A stretch of DNA of 16,111 bases from an uncultured Lachnospiraceae bacterium (GTDB taxonomy: Bacteria; Bacillota; Clostridia; Lachnospirales; Lachnospiraceae), in NCBI GenBank assembly GCA_910588125.1, contig CAJUPI010000069.1, positions 1-16,111 on the forward strand, read 5' to 3'. Every line of letters begins with the position of its first letter. The stretch's first letter is position 1. Shown in pieces: positions 1 to 6,486 of this stretch. A model generated the notes under the pieces. It had not been told where the DNA came from, made no database searches, and was given only the letters and a program-made list of their open reading frames with translations. Made by a program: the position numbers and the translations under genes.

Positions 1-45
1 CCTGGTCCCAAACCAGGCGCTCTAGCCAAACTGAGCCACACCCCG
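1..45 (-). tRNA. tRNA-Pro (anticodon TGG), 5' part only
   Basis: Read on the minus strand, the edge gives the 5' half of a tRNA. There is a 7-nt acceptor arm beginning CGGGGTG, a D-stem GCTC/GAGC, and an anticodon stem CCTGG/CCAGG enclosing the loop TTTGGGA. The anticodon TGG (plus-strand 8-10) reads proline CCN codons. The variable loop, T arm and 3' acceptor strand lie outside the window. A sigma-A promoter lies upstream at 102-130. Confidence 0.93.
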
Positions 46-101
46 AAATATGGAACGCTATCATCCTGCATCACCAACGATTGTTGACCAACGCAAGAAA
101 C

Positions 102-130
102 ATTGTATAATAGTCGTTCCGTTTTGTCAA
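102..130 (-). promoter_or_regulatory. Sigma-A promoter of tRNA-Pro
   Basis: On the minus strand there is TTGACA (125-130), a 17-nt spacer, then TACAAT (102-107). The -35 is perfect and the -10 matches 5 of 6. The predicted start near 95 leaves a leader of about 50 nt before the mature tRNA 5' end at 45, which RNase P would remove. Confidence 0.8.
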
Positions 131-158
131 CCATTTTTTTCAAATTCCCGGCAAATTC

Positions 159-296
159 TCAAAACCATATTTTCAAGAATTTCTTCAGTGAGCTGATTGC
201 CCTCCGCCCCATTTTCATCAGCTCATTATCCTGCCTGTTTCCGCCGGCAAAGCATATATCCGGATCCTCCAATTCTAAATCCTCTAGTTCCAACAT
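159..296 (-). CDS. Possible small protein, 45 aa, unknown
   Basis: An open frame starts 14 bases after the stop of the upstream phosphoesterase gene and ends with TGA. The product has an acidic N-terminus (repeated Leu-Glu-Asp) and a basic, amphipathic C-terminus ending in Lys, Ile, Trp and Phe. The ribosome site is weak: AGAGG lies about 10 nt before the ATG, so translation by coupling with the upstream gene would be needed. I recognise no family. The codons look like those of the neighbours, but a frame this short could be chance. Confidence 0.25.
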   Translation of the reverse strand: MLELEDLELEDPDICFAGGNRQDNELMKMGRRAISSLKKFLKIWF

Positions 297-309
297 GCCT
301 TGCCGGCCT

Positions 310-798
310 CTAAGAGAGGGAATGACGTTCATAACGCACACTGCCATCCTCCTCCATATACATAAGCATATAGGTAGGCTTCCGTCCCTCTTGCCTGGGA
401 TACGATAAACTCCCCGGATTCAGGATAGTCACGTTCCCCCGTTTATCTAAAAACGGACGATGCGTATGGCCGTACATCGCGATATCACAGTTTCGATCTA
501 CCGCTTCCTGATAAAGCCCCTCCACTCCCAGTGATACATTATAATAATGCCCATGCGTCAGCAAAATCCTATGGGGACCCAGCTCCAGCTCAATCTCCCT
601 CTCCAGAGAAGAAAAGAAGTCATTATTGCCCATGACCATCTCCAGCTGACAATCTTCATTGACCCAATCCCCAATCAGAATTTCGCTGCCTTCTGCGTCC
701 CCTAAATGAATCAGCATGTCCAGCGGGACCTGCTCCTCAATCACTTTCTTAAGATTGTCATCTTTGCGATGTGTATCACTTACAATCAGTATTTTCAT
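310..798 (-). CDS. YfcE/MJ0936-type metallophosphoesterase
   Basis: This 162-residue calcineurin-like phosphoesterase has the complete dimetal motif series: D8-x-H10, G33-D34, G57-N-N59-D, H82-G-H84, G110-H-T-H113 and a closing N127-P-G-S. Proteins of this family (E. coli YfcE, M. jannaschii MJ0936, B. subtilis YsnB) hydrolyse phosphodiesters in vitro with Mn or Ni, but their physiological substrate is not settled. It is a cytosolic single-domain protein of usual length. The start ATG overlaps the stop of rdgB by one base (TGATG), so the two genes are almost certainly translationally coupled. It is the last clear gene of the operon that begins at 4714. The family call is safe; the substrate is unknown. 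Confidence 0.92.
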   Translation of the reverse strand: MKILIVSDTHRKDDNLKKVIEEQVPLDMLIHLGDAEGSEILIGDWVNEDCQLEMVMGNNDFFSSLEREIELELGPHRILLTHGHYYNVSLGVEGLYQEAVDRNCDIAMYGHTHRPFLDKRGNVTILNPGSLSYPRQEGRKPTYMLMYMEEDGSVRYERHSLS

Positions 799-1406
799 CA
801 GGCTTCCTCCTCAAGAATTCGTTTGAGTTCCTCCTTCATCGCCTCCAATGCCTTTCCGCGATGGCTGATACGGTTCTTCTGCTCAATGGTCAATTCTGCC
901 GATGTAACCCCATACTCCGGAATCATAAGGATTGGGTCATAGCCAAACCCTTCTCTTCCCGCCGGCCGACAGGCAATCTGTCCTTCCATGGTAGCCTCCG
1001 TATGGATCACACGTCCGTCAGGTAAAACCGCTGCAATATTGCATACAAAACGGGCGCTGCGCTGATCCCCTTTGGCACCCTCTAACCGATCAATAATATT
1101 CTGATTCTTGATTTCATAGGAAGTATCCTCCCCCATATAACGGGCAGAGTATATCCCTGGTTCTCCTCCTATATAATCCACCACCAGCCCGGAATCATCT
1201 GCCAGCACGATGTCTCCGGTATATTGCCAGACTGCCCTTGCCTTGATTTCGGCATTTTCTCCAAAAGTTTTTCCATTCTCCACAATCTCCGGATCTACTC
1301 CTGCATCCTTCATGGAGACAATCTCACAACCCAAATCCCCCAAAATCAAGCGAATCTCTCGCATCTTTGCGACATTTCCGGTTGCAAAAACAATCCTGTG
1401 TTTCAT
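798..1406 (-). CDS. rdgB: XTP/dITP diphosphatase (RdgB/HAM1 family)
   Basis: This 202-residue protein hydrolyses non-canonical purine triphosphates (ITP, dITP, XTP) to monophosphates plus pyrophosphate, keeping them out of DNA and RNA. Family signatures are visible: T9-G-N11-x-x-K14 near the N-terminus, E43-N-G with T47-F, the D70-D-S-G-L motif that positions the metal and catalytic aspartate, P83-G-x-Y-S-A-R, a FGYDP block, and SHRGKAL near the end. I chose the ATG at 1406 rather than an upstream one at 1451. A GGAGG lies 6 nt before it and the homologous N-terminus begins exactly there. The gene ends in a one-base overlap with the next phosphoesterase and starts 61 bases after the peptidase gene. 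Confidence 0.95.
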   Translation of the reverse strand: MKHRIVFATGNVAKMREIRLILGDLGCEIVSMKDAGVDPEIVENGKTFGENAEIKARAVWQYTGDIVLADDSGLVVDYIGGEPGIYSARYMGEDTSYEIKNQNIIDRLEGAKGDQRSARFVCNIAAVLPDGRVIHTEATMEGQIACRPAGREGFGYDPILMIPEYGVTSAELTIEQKNRISHRGKALEAMKEELKRILEEEA

Positions 1407-1467
1407 AACAATCCTCCGTATATGATTATCCGCATCCCTAGTTTGCGCCAATTATAAATCATTCTGT

Positions 1468-2970
1468 CTACCGAATATCGCTATATGCCTTCAAACAAAT
1501 GTTACAGCTTTGTTGTTCCTCCACATTCTCCCAGCTTGCTCCCCCAAAACTGATATATCCCTCCCCATCACCTAAATCAATCTGACATTTTCCGTCTCCG
1601 GCATCATATTCCACGGCGATCGGATGAACTGCTTTTGGCGTCGTCAAATGGATCATCACGGCAAATCGCTCCCCGGCCTCCACCGGAACAGCTTCTTTTA
1701 GCGGTATCGTATAATATCCGGCATGGCGCAGCTTCCCCTCTGCCAGAATCTCCCCTCTCCGCGTCAATGCCTCTTCCGGATTCTCCGATATGTGACGCAC
1801 AAGATAAACCTGATATTCCGTATTCTCTCCCACAGCGTAAAAACCTGCCGCCGCCACTGCTTCTGCGTATCTTGCCGTATAAATATTAGCAGCCCATGCC
1901 GTCTCTTCTCCATATCCCAATTGTCCTACCCAGCCGCAATGGTCACTTTGGTACAAAAAATCATAGTTATCAGGTTCTTCGATACAGGTATAGGCAATGT
2001 TGGTCTTACCCAGATTGGCATCCTCGTAAGAGACATAAAAAAATCCGCCGTCTCCAAACTCGATTCCCCAACTGTTTTCACAGAGGAACGCGCCGTTATT
2101 CTTTGCTTTGGGCCGAAAAGCCTCAGCCGGAAAATCATCATCCCACCCCACAATCACCACGTCATGATTGGGCGCTGTCGAATAGGGATACCAATACGCA
2201 CTGGCCTGCGGATTATAGTACTCCGACTGGCTCCGGCCATTCTGCATCGTGGTATATAAAGAGCTCTGAACTCCTCCACAGGCCAGCACTGCTCTTTTTA
2301 TCATCTCACGATCCTTTTCTGGCAAAATCCTCACTTCCTGCACATGCTTTACTGGCTCCAGCCCTTCCGGAGAAATCCCGTCACCATAAGGATCCTGCTC
2401 TTCTGTCACCGGCCCCCGCCATGACAAAAGATATGCCATGGACATCGTATACTCTCCTCCGTTTTCCTGTCCGAGAATAAAATGGGGATTATGGGACATA
2501 TGATCCTCTGAGAAATCCCATACTTCCTGGGGCAGCATGGCATTCTCCAGTGCCGTCAGAGAAGAAAATGCCCAACAGGTCCCTAACTCCCTCTGATCTT
2601 CTACCGGCGCTGTCCTTTTCTCTTCTCTGGCGTCATAGCGTCCGGGAAGGGGGTTTTCAGACTCCAAAAGCTGATAGATTCGTTGTTGATGCAACTCTCG
2701 GCCCTGCTGCTTCCCTTTTTTTAAATTTTCTTCATTTTTTACCGGAAAATGATCTGTCCCCGCTTTTGCGCCTTCTGCTTGTTCCGTCAATTGGTCAGAT
2801 ATCTCCCGATCTGCTTTGTATTCAGGCTCTTCTGTTTCTGATTTGTCCTCCTCTTCGAATTCCTCATTCGCCATATTCTCCGGCGGCCGTTCCTGCCGCT
2901 GCACTGTGCATCCACACAGCATTACCATAAGGATACCCACAGCGCTCCCATACCGGATCCTTCTAAACAT
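1468..2970 (-). CDS. Papain-like (C1) cysteine peptidase lipoprotein with C-terminal domain
   Basis: About 500 residues. The N-terminus is basic, then hydrophobic, ending in Leu-Cys-Gly-Cys, a lipobox-like site that would lipidate Cys21 and anchor the protein outside the membrane. An acidic, low-complexity linker follows to about residue 100. The peptidase domain shows the oxyanion Gln126, catalytic Cys132 in GTCWAF, His269 in NHDVVIVGW and Asn299 in ENSWG, so it should be active. After about residue 330 comes a beta-rich region resembling the lectin-like domain often attached to clostridial C1 peptidases. An in-frame ATG at 2988 is possible. I prefer 2970 because it gives a normal signal peptide and follows an AGGA..GGGAG stretch. 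It overlaps the end of the upstream methyltransferase gene by 8 bases. The substrate is unknown. Confidence 0.88.
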   Translation of the reverse strand: MFRRIRYGSAVGILMVMLCGCTVQRQERPPENMANEEFEEEDKSETEEPEYKADREISDQLTEQAEGAKAGTDHFPVKNEENLKKGKQQGRELHQQRIYQLLESENPLPGRYDAREEKRTAPVEDQRELGTCWAFSSLTALENAMLPQEVWDFSEDHMSHNPHFILGQENGGEYTMSMAYLLSWRGPVTEEQDPYGDGISPEGLEPVKHVQEVRILPEKDREMIKRAVLACGGVQSSLYTTMQNGRSQSEYYNPQASAYWYPYSTAPNHDVVIVGWDDDFPAEAFRPKAKNNGAFLCENSWGIEFGDGGFFYVSYEDANLGKTNIAYTCIEEPDNYDFLYQSDHCGWVGQLGYGEETAWAANIYTARYAEAVAAAGFYAVGENTEYQVYLVRHISENPEEALTRRGEILAEGKLRHAGYYTIPLKEAVPVEAGERFAVMIHLTTPKAVHPIAVEYDAGDGKCQIDLGDGEGYISFGGASWENVEEQQSCNICLKAYSDIR

Positions 2971-4135
2971 TCTCCCTATTTCCTGCATTCCGTTTGGGTG
3001 GCTTCGGTCCCAGGAATTGATAATAATAAGTCTTCATCATTCCATTATAAATCTTGCGGTTCCGATCTGCCTTCCTCCCAATATATTTTTCTACATCTTC
3101 ATATGCTGTAATAATATACGCTGACCAAGCATCCAATTCCTGAAACCGTTCTCCCAACTGCGTATATAATGCCGGAAGATTGCTCTTTTCTTCAATCCGC
3201 TCTCCATAAGGAGGATTAGTAATGAGAAATCCATATTTTTTCGGATGGCTCAGCTCTGCCACCGGCCGCCTCTGGAAATGTATCAGATGCCCTACTCCCG
3301 CCGCCTCCGCATTGGCACGCGCCGATCGGATAATATCTCCATCCACATCATATCCCTGAATGTCCACAGACACGGTGTCATCCATCTGTTCCATCGCCTC
3401 GTCCATCGCCGCATACCAGCACTTCCGGGGAATCAACTCCTTCCAGTCCTCTGACAGAAAAGAACGATTCATCCCTGGCGCCATATTCGCCGCCATCATG
3501 GCAGCTTCAATAGGAAAGGTTCCGCTGCCGCAAAAAGGATCCACAAGAATTCGCTCCTTCCGCCACGGGGTCAGCATAATCAATGCAGCCGCCAAAGTCT
3601 CTTCGATAGGCGCTTTGCTGGTCAATTTCCGATAACCTCGTTTGTGCAGAGATTCCCCCGTCGTATCCAATCCTATAGTAACTTGATCCTTATACAAAAA
3701 CACCCTTAACGGATAGCTGCTGCCGGTCTCCGGAATCACTTCTCTGTCATAAGCCAGCTTCATTCGCTCTACCATCGCCTTTTTCATCACCGACTGGATA
3801 TCTGTCGGACTGAAAAGCCTGCTTTTAACAGAACCCGCCTTTTTCACCCAAAACCTGCCGTCCGGCGGAATAAAATCCTCCCAGGCAATCGCTTTTGTTC
3901 CCTGAAAAAGCTCTTCAAAGCTGGTAGCCCGGAAGCTCCCCGCCTTAATCAGGATTCGTTCGGTCGTTCTCAGGAATATATTCCCACGGCAAACCGCTCT
4001 GGCATCTCCTGAAAATGTGACTCTGCCATCCTCAACCTGAGTGATCTCATACCCTAAATCCTGAATCTCCCGTTTGAGTACTGCTTCCATGCCAAAATGG
4101 CAGGGCGCCATCAATTCATACACTCGTTCTGCCAT
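2963..4135 (-). CDS. THUMP-domain class I SAM-dependent RNA methyltransferase (RlmL/YpsC type)
   Basis: A 390-residue protein with two parts. An N-terminal THUMP-type RNA-binding region covers about 1-160. A Rossmann-fold methyltransferase follows with the SAM-binding D199-P-F-C-G-S-G-T-F motif and the catalytic N307-P-P-Y that marks amino-N methylation of a base. Length and layout match B. subtilis YpsC and the N-terminal methylase half of E. coli RlmL, which makes m2G2445 in 23S rRNA, so 23S rRNA guanine-N2 methylation is the best guess. The ATG at 4135 is preceded by AAAGG at 6 nt. It sits second in the operon, 36 bases after the phosphodiesterase stop, and its stop overlaps the start of the peptidase gene. 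Confidence 0.92.
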   Translation of the reverse strand: MAERVYELMAPCHFGMEAVLKREIQDLGYEITQVEDGRVTFSGDARAVCRGNIFLRTTERILIKAGSFRATSFEELFQGTKAIAWEDFIPPDGRFWVKKAGSVKSRLFSPTDIQSVMKKAMVERMKLAYDREVIPETGSSYPLRVFLYKDQVTIGLDTTGESLHKRGYRKLTSKAPIEETLAAALIMLTPWRKERILVDPFCGSGTFPIEAAMMAANMAPGMNRSFLSEDWKELIPRKCWYAAMDEAMEQMDDTVSVDIQGYDVDGDIIRSARANAEAAGVGHLIHFQRRPVAELSHPKKYGFLITNPPYGERIEEKSNLPALYTQLGERFQELDAWSAYIITAYEDVEKYIGRKADRNRKIYNGMMKTYYYQFLGPKPPKRNAGNRENV

Positions 4136-4171
4136 ATACTGCCTTTCTGTATCCTTCTTATTCTGTGATTG

Positions 4172-4714
4172 TTATAGCTTTAATTCCCTCACTGCATTCC
4201 CCTCAAAATCCAGAATCCGAAACGTTCTTTCCTCCAAAATCGCATACGTGGCCGGATTCCCGCCTTTCGGGATCGATACGGATCCAGGATTTAAAATATA
4301 TCCTGGCCCAAAAGATTCTGCTTTCAACAAATGGGTATGTCCATGAATCAGAATATCTCCCGTCTTCATAGGAGGCAGATGCTCCTGATTATAAACATGC
4401 CCATGAGTTGCATAAAAAGTAAGTCCGTTCAACATCAGAAGTGCATAATCTGCCATAACCGGAAATTCCAGTACCATCTGATCCACCTCTGCTTCGCAAT
4501 TTCCACGAACCGCAAGAATCTCATTCTTGCATGCATTCAGCATAGAGGCCACTTCCCTGGGGGAATATTCCCTCGGTAAATCATTACGGGGACCATGATA
4601 TAAAAGATCTCCCAGCAAAATCAGCCGGTCTGCTCCAGACCGGCGATATTCTTCCAAAAGTCTCCGACAGTACCATGCAGACCCATGGATATCCGACGCA
4701 AACATATAGTTCAT
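4172..4714 (-). CDS. yfcE: YfcE-type phosphodiesterase
   Basis: This 180-residue calcineurin-like phosphoesterase is close in length to E. coli YfcE (184 aa). Motifs are D8-x-H10, G35-D36 followed by Y39-H-G-P-R-N44 (typical of YfcE), G71-N72-C73-E74 in place of the usual GNCD, H104-G-H106 and G125-H-T-H128. It should be a cytosolic Mn-dependent phosphodiesterase; the natural substrate is unknown. I chose the ATG at 4714 (not 4741) because AAGGAG lies 9 nt upstream and the conserved strand begins immediately. It is the first gene of the operon, about 33 nt after the predicted transcription start. It is only distantly similar to the second phosphoesterase at the operon's end. Confidence 0.92.
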   Translation of the reverse strand: MNYMFASDIHGSAWYCRRLLEEYRRSGADRLILLGDLLYHGPRNDLPREYSPREVASMLNACKNEILAVRGNCEAEVDQMVLEFPVMADYALLMLNGLTFYATHGHVYNQEHLPPMKTGDILIHGHTHLLKAESFGPGYILNPGSVSIPKGGNPATYAILEERTFRILDFEGNAVRELKL

Positions 4715-4753
4715 TCTGCTTTTCTCCTTACCATAGCGCAAGTAATATTTATT

Positions 4754-4782
4754 ATTTTATAGCCTGAATATACGGTTGTCAA
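4754..4782 (-). promoter_or_regulatory. Sigma-A promoter of the phosphodiesterase-methyltransferase-peptidase-rdgB operon
   Basis: On the minus strand there is TTGACA (4777-4782), a 17-nt spacer and TAAAAT (4754-4759). It lies between the rhodanese stop and the first operon gene. No terminator was seen between rhodanese and this promoter, so some read-through is possible. Confidence 0.8.
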
Positions 4783-4797
4783 TGATAAAATCCGAAT

Positions 4798-5124
4798 TCA
4801 CCGACCGGTCCGCAATCCATAACCCTCAAGATATTTTCCTCTGTACGCCTCTATTCCTCCGCAGATATCCGCTACCTGATAGCCATAACGAGCCAGCTGC
4901 CTTGCTGCCAGCATACTTCGTGGCCCTCGATAACAATACAGGATAATCAGGCGATCGGTTGGCAGCTCCCCCACCCTCCCCCAAAATTCCTCATCGGGTA
5001 TATTGACAGCGCCCCGGATATGAGATTGTACATAAGAGGATCGATCTCTCATATCCACCAGATAAATCCACCGATTCTCATCCAGATATTGCTCTAATTG
5101 TGCCGTACTGATATTGTACCACAT
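4798..5124 (-). CDS. Single-domain rhodanese-like protein
   Basis: A 108-residue protein made of one rhodanese domain. It has the N-terminal 'LVDMRDRSSYVQSHIRGAVNIP' type region (residues 22-43) and a six-residue active-site loop starting at Cys64 (C-Y-R-G-P-R-S). The cysteine can carry a persulfide, so sulfur transfer (thiosulfate or persulfide to an acceptor) is the likely chemistry. The six-residue loop fits sulfurtransferases rather than Cdc25-like phosphatases. There is no signal peptide, so it is cytosolic. AGGCGG lies 6 nt before the ATG. It sits between a terminator upstream and the operon promoter downstream, so it is probably transcribed on its own. The partner is unknown. Confidence 0.9.
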   Translation of the reverse strand: MWYNISTAQLEQYLDENRWIYLVDMRDRSSYVQSHIRGAVNIPDEEFWGRVGELPTDRLIILYCYRGPRSMLAARQLARYGYQVADICGGIEAYRGKYLEGYGLRTGR

Positions 5125-5155
5125 TACTTACCGCCTGTTTTATCGGTTTACTGCT

Positions 5156-5161
5156 ATTATA
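5156..5161 (-). promoter_or_regulatory. -10 box of probable rhodanese promoter
   Basis: A perfect TATAAT lies on the minus strand 31 nt before the rhodanese ATG. A poor -35 (GGGACA, 18-nt spacer, about 5180-5185) would fall inside the loop of the terminator hairpin at 5165-5196. The -10 is clear; the -35 assignment is weak. Confidence 0.5.
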
Positions 5162-5164
5162 TGT

Positions 5165-5196
5165 AGAAAAGCCGTCCCTTGTCCCAGGACGGCTCT
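5165..5196 (-). terminator. Intrinsic terminator after the Asn-rich small gene
   Basis: The minus strand forms an 8-bp GC-rich stem (AGCCGTCC with GGACGGCT, 5170-5177 and 5187-5194) with a 9-nt loop, followed by TTTTCT. It lies about 74 nt past the stop of the small gene at 5268 and just before the rhodanese promoter. Confidence 0.85.
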
Positions 5197-5267
5197 CTAT
5201 CTTTGTTCGTGTTCGATTTACGGAATGTATCCTGTTTTTCGATACTTTCCTAAATTGCCATCCTCAA

Positions 5268-5444
5268 TCAGCGATTGCTGTTCTGGCTGCTATTGCGGCT
5301 GCTGTTCTGATTGCTGTTCTGGCTGTTGTTCTGATTATTGTTCTGGCTGTTGTTCTGGCTGTTGTTACGGCTGTTGTTGCGGCTGCTGTTGTTGCCGTTG
5401 TGGCAGTTCTTACTGTTATCCATATCATTGTAATTGTCTCTCAT
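5268..5444 (-). CDS. Asn/Ser/Gln-rich tetrad-repeat small protein, 58 aa
   Basis: A 58-residue protein reads from an ATG at 5444 to a TGA at 5268. An ideal AGGAGG lies 8 nt before the start. By my count it has 24 Asn, 13 Ser, 6 Gln and 5 Arg. The head (1-21) is mixed, with acidic residues, one Cys14 and one His15. Residues 22-57 are nine consecutive tetrads of the form [Q/R]-N-[N/S]-[S/N], ending in Arg58. There is no signal peptide or membrane segment; it should be hydrophilic, disordered and positively charged in the repeat. The gene has its own terminator (5165-5196) and possible promoters upstream, so it is a single-gene unit. I do not recognise the function. A role in sporulating cells is only a guess from a sigma-E-like promoter. 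Confidence 0.78.
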   Translation of the reverse strand: MRDNYNDMDNSKNCHNGNNSSRNNSRNNSQNNSQNNNQNNSQNSNQNSSRNSSQNSNR

Positions 5445-5485
5445 GGTTCATACCTCCTGGCTCATTCATTATATTTGTTACAGGA

Positions 5486-5515
5486 GTAGTATGTCTTTTT
5501 TCATATCAATTATTC
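5486..5515 (-). promoter_or_regulatory. Sigma-E-like promoter candidate of the Asn-rich gene
   Basis: On the minus strand GAATAATT (5508-5515) is followed after 14 nt by CATACTAC (5486-5493). This resembles the B. subtilis sigma-E pattern (ATATT-type -35, CATACAAT-type -10). The leader would be about 35 nt. An alternative sigma-A -10, TATACT at 5565-5570, lacks a good -35. Tentative. Confidence 0.3.
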
Positions 5516-5578
5516 ATAATTCTTTTTTTAATATTATTTCCATTTGCATTTTGTGTACATATTTAGTATAATCAAATA

Positions 5579-5611
5579 GAAGAAACTGATTTCCCTTAAA
5601 TCAATTTCTTC
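5579..5611 (-). other. AT-rich 14-bp stem-loop of unknown role
   Basis: Two 14-nt arms (5579-5592 and 5598-5611) pair around a 5-nt loop. The single non-matching position becomes a G-U wobble only in the minus-strand RNA, so the structure is fully paired there. No solid U-tract follows. It may be a second, weak terminator behind the NlpC gene, an operator, or part of a leader RNA. Confidence 0.5.
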
Positions 5612-5639
5612 AGCCTTATTAATTATTTATACTCCCCTC

Positions 5640-5672
5640 AAAAAGCCAGGCAGCTCCCCTGCCTGGCTTTTT
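5640..5672. terminator. Bidirectional intrinsic terminator after the NlpC/P60 gene
   Basis: A 10-bp GC-rich stem (AGCCAGGCAG with CTGCCTGGCT, 5644-5653 and 5659-5668) has a 5-nt loop and is flanked by A-tracts and T-tracts on both sides. It works on either strand. It lies 25 nt beyond the stop at 5698. Confidence 0.9.
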
Positions 5673-5697
5673 CTTGTATTTGCAGATTCAATTTATC

Positions 5698-6312
5698 TTA
5701 CCCTAACATACTGATAATCTTAACTGGCGCCCGATAATTCCAATTCGAAATTTTAATTCCTGTTTTATAAGTAGATGCATGTACAATCTGCCCGTTGCCA
5801 ATATACATTGCCACATGATTGATGTGAGAACCGCTGCCATAAAAAATCAAATCCCCTGGTTGCATCTGGTTTGCACTGATTGCTTTACCTTGTGTTGCCT
5901 GCGTGGCAGAAGAACGATTCATACCGATTCCAGCCCCATTCTGCATCACAAACTTTACAAAGCCGGAACAATCCACACCGGTACGGGGATCATTCCCGCC
6001 CGCCCGGTAAGGGCCTCCCACAAACTGTAGCGCATAGTTCACTAAATTCTGCCGCGCTTCCGCCGCCTGATCAGCCGCCTGCTGTGCCTCTTCCTCCTCA
6101 CGAAGCTGATTCTGCATTTCCACATCCGGCCCGGAATTTGCGGTATCATCAGCCTCTACCGCTACTTCTACTACCGGAGATGCTTCTTTTGTGTCCTCTT
6201 CTATCTCATGCGCTTCCACCATAACCGGCTCTGCATAAGAAACAACCGGTGTCTTCCACATCACAATCCCTGCTGTCATCATTGCGATTATGTATAATCC
6301 TGCTCTTCTCAT
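5698..6312 (-). CDS. Secreted NlpC/P60 (C40) cell-wall hydrolase
   Basis: A 204-residue protein. A signal peptide (basic MRR, hydrophobic 5-24) should be cut after Ala27 (VSYA before EPV). An acidic linker follows, then an Ala/Glu/Gln-rich helical stretch at about 66-88. The C-terminal NlpC/P60 domain (about 88-204) has catalytic Cys115 in DCSGF, His166 in INHVAMYIG and His178 as third polar residue. The family cleaves peptide stems of peptidoglycan, commonly the gamma-D-Glu to diamino-acid bond. There is no obvious SH3 or LysM wall-binding domain, so targeting is unclear. GGGAG lies 7-8 nt before the ATG. It is monocistronic: strong promoter at 6394-6422, terminator at 5640-5672. Confidence 0.93.
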   Translation of the reverse strand: MRRAGLYIIAMMTAGIVMWKTPVVSYAEPVMVEAHEIEEDTKEASPVVEVAVEADDTANSGPDVEMQNQLREEEEAQQAADQAAEARQNLVNYALQFVGGPYRAGGNDPRTGVDCSGFVKFVMQNGAGIGMNRSSATQATQGKAISANQMQPGDLIFYGSGSHINHVAMYIGNGQIVHASTYKTGIKISNWNYRAPVKIISMLG

Positions 6313-6393
6313 CCTTCTTCTCCCATCTTTGATATCTATTTTTTAAATTTTAATTTCTAAATATTACGTAAATGTTAAATTTATTACATTCAC

Positions 6394-6422
6394 ATTATAC
6401 AATTAAAACATTTCCAAGTCAA
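6394..6422 (-). promoter_or_regulatory. Sigma-A promoter of the NlpC/P60 gene
   Basis: On the minus strand there is TTGACT (6417-6422), a 17-nt spacer and a perfect TATAAT (6394-6399). The leader is about 75 nt and AT-rich, with a palindrome TTACGTAA at 6364-6371. A second TTGACT farther upstream has no well-spaced -10. Confidence 0.85.
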
Positions 6423-6486
6423 CCCAATTAAAGAAAATTTTATATTTTTTATTTTTTCCTAAAAAGTCAACTAAACAACATTGAAC

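Noticed and set aside
1896..2480. Long plus-strand frames opposite the C1 peptidase gene
   Set aside because: The peptidase frame on the minus strand has catalytic motifs and full family structure. The opposite frames show no domain and no ribosome site.
5268..5420. 12-bp-period repeats as a CRISPR or minisatellite array
   Set aside because: There are no spacers, and the period and frame are explained by codon tetrads of a protein with an ideal ribosome site.
5114..5566. Plus-strand 150-codon frame with a striking Cys-Cys-Gly/Ser repeat stretch
   Set aside because: It is the antisense of the Asn-rich tetrad gene: AAC codons read backwards give the GTT/TGT pattern. It has no good ribosome site, and it runs through the terminator and the rhodanese start.
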